Assembly (NCBI RefSeq): GCF_905475395.1
Contig: NC_058338.1
Location: 91,249,435-91,313,434, forward strand
Length of the DNA: 64,000 bases
Reading direction: 5' to 3'
Origin: Chrysoperla carnea
Lineage: Eukaryota > Arthropoda > Insecta > Neuroptera > Chrysopidae
Shown here: one piece after another, positions 1-8,700 of the stretch
Position numbering within the stretch: position 1 is the stretch's first letter
Layout: each line of letters begins with the position of its first letter
Position numbers and translations under genes: made by a program
Notes under the pieces: generated by a model
The model's database searches: none
The model's input: only the letters and a program-made list of their open reading frames with translations
Told to the model about the DNA's origin: nothing

Positions 1-376
1 AGTTCAATGTATAATTTACACTTTAAAAAAATGAATTTACAACACAGAATTTACACTCGTTATCATAAAGTTTTCTAATCAAAAGCCATGGAATAATAGA
101 AATTAATGTAATATCATACCAAACTAAGTAATTAATACCATACAGTATGTCAACAAATTTGACAAGCAAGTACTGTGATGTCCGTTTAAAAATTTGAACT
201 TCCTGTTTTAGAAATTTTGAATTTTTCTCACCGAATTTGTACTTTTATTAATTAATTTTAAGTAATTAAAAAGTAATTAATTACTAAAAGAATGGTATAG
301 TTGAAATGTCCAGTCATTAAAGTTACGGAAAAAAAATATTTGAACCAAATTTAAATTTCATGAATATTCCCTATTG
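1..376 (+). repeat. Dispersed repeat family A, copy 1 (5' part outside window)
   Basis: This stretch matches 1638-2019 almost base for base. Both contain the AATTAATTTTAAGTAATTAA segment and end at ATGAATATTCCCTATT. A third copy lies at 57745-58192. The shared, sharp 3' end in three places shows a dispersed element. No coding capacity or terminal inverted repeat was seen, so its class is unknown. The copy is cut by the left window edge. Confidence 0.8.
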
Positions 377-1165
377 ATAAACTTTTTTTTCGCTTATTTT
401 TACAATTTAACGCCAGCGCTTGACGCTTGATATAATTATATTTTTTTCATATAGGTAGAACTCTAATTTGACGTTCAAAGCCAGCGTCAGGCGTCATCGT
501 GAAATATTAAAAAAACTTTTTGATAAATAGAAAATTGATATTTTTCTTCAATGCAGTCTTTTCTTTAGGATCTTTTTAGCAAAGAGTTTTTTAAAGTTGG
601 TAGTACAAACTAATAAATATCAATAAACAATAGCAAATCAATAAATAATAGCTTATATATTTATTTTTCAAATTAAAATATTTACAATATATAGCAATAA
701 TTGTTAATGTTCGTTCTATCTATTATTATATAATTATGTAAATAAAACCAAAACTTTATCCAAAGTTCTTCTTATGTTCAAAAATTCAGCTTGGTTGTTT
801 GTTAATTATTCAATTTACTACTACGATTTGAATTTGAAATGGTAATCGGAAAAACGAAACTCGAAAAATATATATCCGGAAAAAAAAGACCGAAAATTTT
901 ATGGACCCTGAGTATTGTTGAGTTGGTTGGGTTGGGCGACTATAGAAGAGTTGATTGAGTTCTTAAGTTTTTAGCCCTTGTGTTCAAAAATGATACACTA
1001 TTACAGAAAACGGAGATATTTTTTATAAAATAGTATTAAATTTGAAGTTAAACTAAATAACGTTAAATTTAAGTCTAGTAACATTTGATTACTTTGCAGT
1101 TTTCATTTTTGGTTGGCACTTGGCAGCCACATGATGATACTGTAGTGAGACTCTCGCGATAAAGG
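377..1165. other. AT-rich spacer between family A copy 1 and the MITE
   Basis: I see no supported gene, RNA or clear repeat in this stretch. It is AT-rich, and its ORFs are short. Confidence 0.5.
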
Positions 1166-1173
1166 GTTCATTT

Positions 1174-1387
1174 CATAGAGATATGAATACCCAGAGCACG
1201 CCAGGGGCCAAAACATATAATATGCGTAGCGAGAGAGAAGACTGCCAGTGAGTAGCCCTGTGTCTAATACATATACTTATTACTTATACATAATATACTC
1301 ACTAGCAGTCTTCTCTCTTGTTACGCATATCGCACCCACTTACAGCCTAGCATACCCCTGGCGTTCTCTGTCTATATTATCTCTATA
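1174..1387. mobile_element. Short palindromic MITE with 8-bp target duplication, hAT-like
   Basis: The element is about 214 bp. Its ends, ATAGAGATA on the left and TATCTCTAT on the right, are complementary, and complementarity continues through CGCCAGGGG/CCCCTGGCG and GAGAGAAGACTGC/GCAGTCTTCTCTC, so nearly the whole element is an imperfect palindrome. It is bracketed by GTTCATTT at 1166-1173 and again at 1388-1395, a perfect 8-bp direct repeat that reads as a target-site duplication. An 8-bp duplication fits the hAT superfamily, but other superfamilies also make 8 bp, so the assignment is tentative. There is no coding capacity. Confidence 0.7.
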
Positions 1388-1425
1388 GTTCATTTTTGCT
1401 TCCACGGCGCTAAGATCTTTTCTCT

Positions 1426-2019
1426 CATTTTTAATTCATTGTTTACATCGTTATAACAAAGTAAAACATATAAATATTGCTTAAAAATGCTGTATTTTTA
1501 AGTGTAAAAAAATATTTAAAATACATTATAATTTTGAGATATTTAAACGCAGTTTTTTGGCGCTCTCTGTTGATGACATATAAGTACGTGATCTGTCAAT
1601 TGGCGACAGTTCAATGTTCCCACTACGATATTTTATCTATGGTTCAATGTATAAGTCACACTTTAAAAAATGAATTTACAACACAGAATTTATACTCGTT
1701 ATCATTAAGTTTTCTAATAAAAAGCTGTAGAATAATAGAAATCAATGTAATGCCATACAAAATGTAAGTAATTAATATCATACAGTATGTCAACAAATTT
1801 GACAGGCGAGTACTATGATGTCACGTCCGTTTAAAAATTTGAATTTCCCGTTTTAGAAATTTTGAATTAATCTCACTGAATTTGTACTTTTATTAATTAA
1901 TTTTAAGTAATTAAAAAGTAATTAATTACTAAAATAATGGTTTAGTTGTAATGTACAGCCAATAAAGTTACGGAAAAAAATATTTGAACCAAATTTAAAT
2001 TTCATGAATATTCCCTATT
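1426..2019 (+). repeat. Dispersed repeat family A, copy 2 (longest copy)
   Basis: Its 3' part matches 1-376. Its 5' part, from TTTTTAATTCA through CTGTTGATGA, matches 57745-57900. It ends at the family's common terminus about 80 bp before the start codon of the zinc-finger gene, so the proximal 5' region of that gene is largely repeat-derived. A 96-codon frame inside it is not shared by the other copies and is not called a gene. Confidence 0.75.
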
Positions 2020-2097
2020 CAACATTATTCTGCTGGTATCATTGTGCTGTCAAAGCCATAGAATAATATAGGCTAACATATACAAAAAGAATCAAGA

Positions 2098-4092
2098 ATG
2101 GCGATGGCGAATAAAAATTCAATTCATGAAGTAAATACTGATTTATTTCTCAATGAAGAACAAATTAATACAAGTAAATTAAAAACAGAAACTATATTTA
2201 TTAAAAATGAAATATTTGATGAAAGTGATACAATCGAATATAAACCAATTAAAAAAGAACATGATACAATGGAACATGTAGCAATTAAAGAAGAAATAAT
2301 TGAAGAAACTGTGAAGGAACATAAAGGAAATCTTTGGAATGATCCGTTATTCGAAAACCAATATGAACATATTAAACTTGAACAACAATTAAATACTGAA
2401 GAAATTATTAAAGATGAAATATCTGACGAGAATGTTTTAAAATATCATACTAAAAAAAATGAACAAAAATGTTTGAAGTGTGAATTTTGTGATAAAACTT
2501 TTAATCAAAGCCATAATTTAAATCTACATAGACGAACTCATACAGGAGAAAAACCATTTTCTTGTGAACTTTGTAATAAATCATTTTCTCAAAATAGCCA
2601 TTTAATTAGACATAAACAAACTCATACAGGAGTAAAACCATTTTCTTGTGAAATTTGTAATAAATCATTTACTTCGAACAGTCATTTAATTAGACATAAA
2701 TTAACTCATACAGGAGAAAAACCATTTTCATGTGAACTATGTGATAAATCATTTATTCAGAATATCGATTTAATTCGGCATAAAAGAATTCATACGGGAG
2801 AAAAACCTTTCTCATGTGAATTTTGTAATAAATCATTTACTCTGAATAATGATTTAGTTAGACATAAACGAACTCATACAGGAGAAAAACCATTTTCTTG
2901 TGAATTTTGTAATAAATCATTCACCTCTGATTCCAACTTAATTAGTCACAAACGATTGCATACTGGAGAAAAACCATTTTCATGTGAAGTATGCGATAAA
3001 TTATTTCCCCAAAAAATCTATTTAATTCGGCATAAACGAACTCATATGGTTGAAAACTCATTTTCATGTGAAATTTGTGAGAAATCATTTACACGGAATA
3101 CAAGTTTAATTGCACATAATCGAATTCATACAGGAGAAAAACCATATTCTTGTGAAATTTGTAATAAATCATTTACTCAGAATAGCCATTTAATTAGACA
3201 TAAACGATTTCATACGGGAGACAAACCTTTTTCTTGTGAGGTTTGTGATAAATCATTTATCCAGAACACCGATTTAATTAGGCATATAAGAATTCATACG
3301 GGAGAAAAGCCTTTCTCATGTGAACTTTGTAATAAATCATTTACTCTGAACAATGATTTAATTAGGCATAAATTAACCCATATAGAAGAAAAACCATTTT
3401 CTTGTGAACTCTGTAATCAATCATTTATTTCGAACACCCATTTAATTAGTCATCAACGATTTCATACTGGAGAAAAATCGTTTTCATGTGAATTATGCGA
3501 TAAATTATTTCCTCAAGAAATCTATTTAATTAGACATAAACGAACTCACACGGGTGAAAAACCATTTTCATGTGAACTTTGTGATAAATCATTTACTCGG
3601 AACGAAAATTTAATTATGCATAAACGGACTCATACAGGTGAAAAACCATTTTCTTGTGATCTCTGTAATAAATCATTTACTCGTAACACTGATTTTATTA
3701 CACATAGACGAACTCATACAGGAGAAAAACCATTTTCTTGTGACGTTTGTAATAAATCATTTAATCGGAGCAGCCATTTAGTTAGACATAAGCGAAGTCA
3801 TACAGGAGAAAAACCATTTTCTTGTGAAATTTGTAATAAATCATTTACTTCGAACAGAAATTTAATTAGACATAAACGAACGCATACAGGAGAAAAACCT
3901 TTTACTTGTGAAGTCTGTGATAAATCATTTATTCAGAATATCGATTTAATTCGGCATAAAAGAACTCATACTGGAGAAAAGCCTTTTTCGTGTGGACTTT
4001 GTAATAAATCATTTACTCGGAACACTCATTTAATTAGACATAAACTAACTCATATTGAAGAAAAAACTGTTTTTAAACATTTGCTCGAATAA
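2098..4092 (+). CDS. C2H2 zinc-finger protein, 19 tandem fingers, SUMO-motif-rich N terminus
   Basis: This intronless frame encodes 664 residues. Residues 1-124 are acidic, finger-free and hold six PsiKxE matches (LKTE 28, IKNE 35, IKKE 51, IKEE 63, IKLE 92, IKDE 104), the consensus for SUMO attachment. From about residue 128 there are 19 consecutive C2H2 fingers of 28 residues, mostly joined by HTGEKPF linkers, as in classical DNA-binding arrays. Contact positions differ between fingers while the scaffold is nearly invariant. Fingers 4-7 and 10-13 form matching series, which indicates an internal block duplication. The last linker degenerates to HIEEKTVFKHLLE before the stop. A nuclear DNA-binding role is inferred; the target is unknown. 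The start is the first ATG of the frame, with a second two codons later. Confidence 0.9.
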   Translation: MAMANKNSIHEVNTDLFLNEEQINTSKLKTETIFIKNEIFDESDTIEYKPIKKEHDTMEHVAIKEEIIEETVKEHKGNLWNDPLFENQYEHIKLEQQLNTEEIIKDEISDENVLKYHTKKNEQKCLKCEFCDKTFNQSHNLNLHRRTHTGEKPFSCELCNKSFSQNSHLIRHKQTHTGVKPFSCEICNKSFTSNSHLIRHKLTHTGEKPFSCELCDKSFIQNIDLIRHKRIHTGEKPFSCEFCNKSFTLNNDLVRHKRTHTGEKPFSCEFCNKSFTSDSNLISHKRLHTGEKPFSCEVCDKLFPQKIYLIRHKRTHMVENSFSCEICEKSFTRNTSLIAHNRIHTGEKPYSCEICNKSFTQNSHLIRHKRFHTGDKPFSCEVCDKSFIQNTDLIRHIRIHTGEKPFSCELCNKSFTLNNDLIRHKLTHIEEKPFSCELCNQSFISNTHLISHQRFHTGEKSFSCELCDKLFPQEIYLIRHKRTHTGEKPFSCELCDKSFTRNENLIMHKRTHTGEKPFSCDLCNKSFTRNTDFITHRRTHTGEKPFSCDVCNKSFNRSSHLVRHKRSHTGEKPFSCEICNKSFTSNRNLIRHKRTHTGEKPFTCEVCDKSFIQNIDLIRHKRTHTGEKPFSCGLCNKSFTRNTHLIRHKLTHIEEKTVFKHLLE

Positions 4093-4095
4093 TGG

Positions 4096-4375
4096 TTGGG
4101 TTAGATTAGAGTGGCTGTCCTGGGGTGACACTCAGACCATAGAGTTCGTTATGATTCCAAAGAACAGGTTGGTCCAGCTCCGACCACTACTCCACGAACC
4201 ACTTAGAGCTGTTTGGGAACAGCAGGAGCACTTTGACGTCAACGGACTTTATAATTAGATAGATCGTCAAAGAAAAGCTGGCTCAAGTAAATCCATCTCC
4301 TCATGGCAAGAGCTTGGCAGTGATAGAGAAGATGAGATATCGTGTCATCTTCGTCTTCACTGTGACAGCTTTTGC
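4096..4375 (+). mobile_element. SINE-like or LINE-tail element inserted just after the zinc-finger stop
   Basis: It begins TTGGGTTAGATTAGAGTGGC and resembles 48546-48872 along most of its length, including TTGGTCCA, GCTGTTT and CACTTTGACGTCAA. AATGG occurs on both sides (4091-4095, 4376-4380), a possible short target duplication. A zinc-finger remnant resumes immediately after it. It has no coding capacity of its own. Confidence 0.65.
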
Positions 4376-4382
4376 AATGGTA

Positions 4383-4424
4383 CATTTAATTAAACATAAA
4401 CGAATTCATACCGGAGAAATATGA
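4383..4424 (+). pseudogene. Zinc-finger remnant downstream of the insertion
   Basis: The frame reads HLIKHKRIHTGEI and then a stop. This is the second half of a C2H2 finger plus the start of a linker, and it closely matches fingers in the upstream gene. No first half is present; the inserted element lies where it should be. It looks like a piece of the original array separated by the insertion, or a decayed extra finger. Confidence 0.7.
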
Positions 4425-5004
4425 AATTATATTGGACACAATATTCTCATCAGAGGCGGTTTTAGAAGAACCGTAAGTATTTAAAGGGCGTAATTAAGTT
4501 AGTTTTTGGTCAACTGTGAGATTGAATTTTATTATTTTTATCTCGCTATTAGAAAGATGAAATACTAAATATTTGAAAATTAGATGTTTAATTTCAATAA
4601 TTACTTCTGAATAGAGCTAAAAAGAGCGCCATATCAGACGAGGTCTAGTGCAATATCGAAAATAAATTCGCCACTGATTTTCATTATAAATCTAAGTTGT
4701 AAATACAAATTAATCTTTTCATGATAATAAAAAAATTATTATTATTATTAAAAACTATTATGTACATCAATCACATACTTATTAATTATAATTAATAAAA
4801 AAAATTAATTGTGTTTTAATTATCCTTAGAATACACAACCTAATCGGATAAAAAAAAGCCCTTTATCCTAAAAATTTTTTGTCTCAATCGGCGTTCGTTA
4901 TAGAGCCAATCACCGAGTGAAATCAATCTTTGGAGAATATCAAAAACTACGAAAACATGAAGGATTTAAATGAACAAATACAAAGAGAGGAAAATAGCAC
5001 GTAG
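4425..5004. other. Spacer with dispersed repeat H
   Basis: No gene is seen. About 4885-4980 (GTGAAATCAATCTTTGGA, AAGGATTTAAATGAACAAAT) is matched by about 12130-12225, so it is a dispersed repeat of unknown class. The rest is AT-rich. Confidence 0.5.
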
Positions 5005-5248
5005 CATGGAGGTTATAAAGAAGGAGAACGATCGCTACGGACTAAAGCATTAGCGCACCTGTCCCTGAAAATTTGTAGAATTTATAGTTCATTTTTCAGC
5101 CGCACTGTCGTCGGTAAGTAGTATATTAGCGCACAACAGCGCGCATTTAATGAGACAACTCAGCGATCCCAGCGCCTCACTTATTTTGTCTATATTTTGG
5201 GGACAATATTTTCTATTGCGATCGTTCTCCTTCTTTATAACCTCCATG
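5005..5248. mobile_element. MITE with ~30-bp TIRs and 8-bp imperfect TSD, P-like
   Basis: The left end CATGGAGGTTATAAAGAAGG and the right end CCTTCTTTATAACCTCCATG are exact reverse complements; identity continues through GAGAACGATCGC for about 30 bp. The flanks GCACGTAG (4997-5004) and GCAAATAG (5249-5256) agree at 6 of 8 positions, consistent with an aged 8-bp target duplication. P-superfamily elements have ~31-bp TIRs beginning CATG and 8-bp duplications, so that superfamily is the best guess; hAT is the alternative. The interior of about 185 bp has no ORF. Confidence 0.75.
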
Positions 5249-5256
5249 GCAAATAG

Positions 5257-5700
5257 TGTCGTCAAAACTTGCGACTTTCAGTAAGACTACCCACATATCA
5301 AAAGTTGTTTTGCAAAAACAGATTTTTATTTCAGTTGAAACTAAACTTAGTATACCTTGATATTTACAGGATATAATAGTAGTTAATTGTGACTGTGACC
5401 TACGATACTGCTATACTACCTTAAGAACATCTTATTTCATTAGACATTAGCATAAAAATGGCGAATAATCTTACATATTTTTTTCTCATATTTTGTCAGT
5501 AGTGACCTCTAGGTAACAATCAGTAACAATGCATGAAAAAGTAAAGAAATGAACGAACCAAAAAAAAAAGTATTAAAAATTGACATTTGAATTTGAATGA
5601 TGTCAAATTTAATTTTTATAAATGTCAAGCAAGATCTCAAGTTTTATTGAACATAAAAGTTATCGAACATTTTATTTAGTTATTGATACTTTTTTTAAAA
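5257..5700. promoter_or_regulatory. Upstream region of the XRCC4 homologue
   Basis: This is the interval between the MITE and the XRCC4 start codon. It must hold the 5' UTR and probably the promoter, but I see no clear TATA box or initiator. It is AT-rich and has no other feature I can support. Confidence 0.3.
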
Positions 5701-8700
5701 ATGGACGAAGAAAATTATTTTAAACCAACTGTGATAGACACATCTAATGTATCTGAAGTATATATGAATGTATTTTCCAATACAACCGAAAGTTTTAAAA
5801 CAATATCAGAATGGAATGATTCTACCATTAGATTTTACGTCATCGATAAAGAAAATAATATTTTCCTGGCTAATGTATGCACTTTGAAACAGGACATGTT
5901 TACCCGATCGAAAATCGAAAGACAATCCTTTACGCACGAAGAGTTTTTGAACTGTAGTTTAGTTCCTTCAGTATTTTCTAATATTAAAAAAATGCTCACC
6001 TTTGAGCAGAACTGCCCAAGTTTAAATAATTAGTATTTCAGAGCTCACTGGGCTTCTAGGTCCAAAAAATGCGATGTCATATTATTAGTCGAATTAGTCA
6101 CCTAGTTTTACATTGTAGTTTTATATTTAACCAATCAAAAAATAACTTAAACAAAAGTGGCATCTGATTGGAACTAGTTCTTCGAGTCTTTTTAATAGAT
6201 GTCCAATTTAGATCCTAAACGGTAAGAGATAGAATAACACTTTAAATTAGAAAGTTGATCCTCATTATAAAACGAACAAATTTGTTGAAAACCATAGTTC
6301 GAAAAACGTTAGCTTTCGGAGGAAGTATGTCCTTATTGCATTTAATCAAAAGAAAACACGCTAGCTTCAGCAAAATGCGTTAGCCAAAAATTGTCAAGGG
6401 CAATAGAGGACATTCGCCTGTGTCCATGACTTTGAACTGAAATTGAAGGTCATTTAAAATTGATTTTCAGATGATCTTGAAAATTTATTAACACAGACGA
6501 ATTGATAACTTTTGTTTAAAAAATTTTCTTAAGCTTTCGTATTTTCTTTCGATTAATTGCAATAATTACATATTTTTAAGTCGCATTTCCTCCGAAAGTT
6601 AACGATTTTCGAAAAAAATGTTTTAGATAAAAAATTTTAGTTTTTTATGAGGATCAACTTTCTAATTTAAAATGTTATTCTACCTCTTACCTTTTACAAT
6701 CTACATTGACTATTAAGAAATCCGGAGAACTAGGTCCAATCTTATGTCAGAACATGATCTCCCCCCATTAAACTCAACAATTTTTGCAAGTTATTTTTTG
6801 ATTGCAGATTAACTAGTAACTACAAAATGAAATATTAGTCATAATAGATTAAAATGATCCACCCTGTATAAGACGCTTAGTATGACTTCATCGTCATTAT
6901 TAACTAATCTCAACTGTTTTTGATTTTAAAGAACGCACGCTTAGCTGTAATTTCCCAATGATATTTTGATTTCTATTTTAAATTTAACCGAATTTTAACT
7001 ATTAATTTAGAAATAAAGTATTTTTTACTATTATTGACTAAGATTAAGTTTCTCGTTCGATTTAATTTTCTCGGATTCATAAACTGAGGAAAATACTACT
7101 TCTTTTATTTTGAAAAAAATTTCTAGGTGTGTACAAATACTTTCGAACGAGCAAACACGTCTTGCAAAATGCTTATACAAAAATTTTTATAATTGATTTT
7201 TTTAAGCTTGTAATTTATTTAGGTCGAGAAGCAAACGTTTGAACCACAAGCAAAGAAATTAAAACTGAAATTAAATGACTATTTAAAAGAATTGCAATTA
7301 ATATTCAACAATAATAAACAGAATTATGTAGCTTCACTAGCGAAAAATCAATTTTCAATGAAAAGAATTCTAAATGAAGGAACAAGCGATGAAATGTATG
7401 AACCACTTTGTGATCTAAGTTTATCAAAGGTATGAAAACGATGAATTTTGTTTATAACAGAAAAGCATGAGTAAGCCGGAAAAAAGTGTTGAAATTGGAA
7501 AAGTGTGGAAAAAGCACCGATATTAATGAAACTTTTTGTAATATAGGTCCCTAAGGAACATTCAACGAACTTAACCCAATCATAAGGGGGCATAGGGTCC
7601 CAGCGGAGGGAATATGTAATCCAAATTTTTTTTAAATGCTTATTTTGCCTTAAAATTGTCATGTAGTAGGTATTTTTGGTCGCTGAATACGAATCCGATG
7701 TCAGATTACACGAATTTTATCACGTATTATAAAAATCATGCCATTTTTTACCCGAAATTCCATTTTTTCGCACAAAAACGGAAAACTATAAATATTTACC
7801 GTCCAAACTTTTATCTAAGAGGTACTTTTGGTCGCTGATTACGAATCTGATGTAAAATTAACGGATTCTATCATGTATTCCAAAAACCGTGCCATTTTTG
7901 GTCAAGTAATTCGTAAATTAGGTGTTCTTTTAAAAAAATGAACAACTGTCATTTACAATAGTTAGCTCTGTTCAGAATAACCGATATTGCTATAATTGAA
8001 GTCCTTAAAACCGGTAATAAATTTCTATTAATATTACCATTTTTGTCTGAATAATTTGTTTATATATTTTAGGCTAACAGTAACGATATTTTACCGGATA
8101 TTTGGAATTTAATGTTTAAAGCTTTTTATTATCACAAAGATGAAAATGAATTTCAACGCGAACAATCTGAACGTTTAAAGGAAGGTACGTATAAAGTTTA
8201 AGAATAAACAAAAGATAAGTTAAAGTAAAAGTCTAAGAGCCCGTGAAAAAAAAAAGGAGGTATGAAATGACAAATGCTATTTTTTTTACAGTCGATTTCC
8301 ATAAAGGTGTAGAGTCATAAGCTCTGGTCGGTCGAGCGATGAATGGGACAGGTGCCCATTTGTGGAAATAAATCTGTTTTGGAACTCAGGATATTTAGTT
8401 TGAAATTCAGTAAAAGAATATGTGAAGTAAAACTATAAAAAGTCTGAAAATATTAATCAATCATTTAATGATAGAAAATGGTAATAGATTGGGAATATTT
8501 CTTCCAAAAGAGTGTCAGTCTAATACCATTTTCTGTCATTTAATGATTGATTAATAATTTATTTTAATTTTTTCAGAGATAGTTTTACTTCACATATTCT
8601 TGTTCTAAATTTCAAACTAAGTATTCTGAGTTCCTGAACACATTTATTTCCACAAGAGTTCTGAGATACCGTCCAAAATCCCACATTAAGAGCGATTTCT

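Noticed and set aside
1477-1767. 96-codon + strand frame
   Set aside because: It lies wholly inside dispersed repeat family A and is not kept in the other copies.
4055-4258. 67-codon frame after the zinc-finger gene
   Set aside because: It starts within the zinc-finger gene in another frame and runs into the SINE-like element; no homology.
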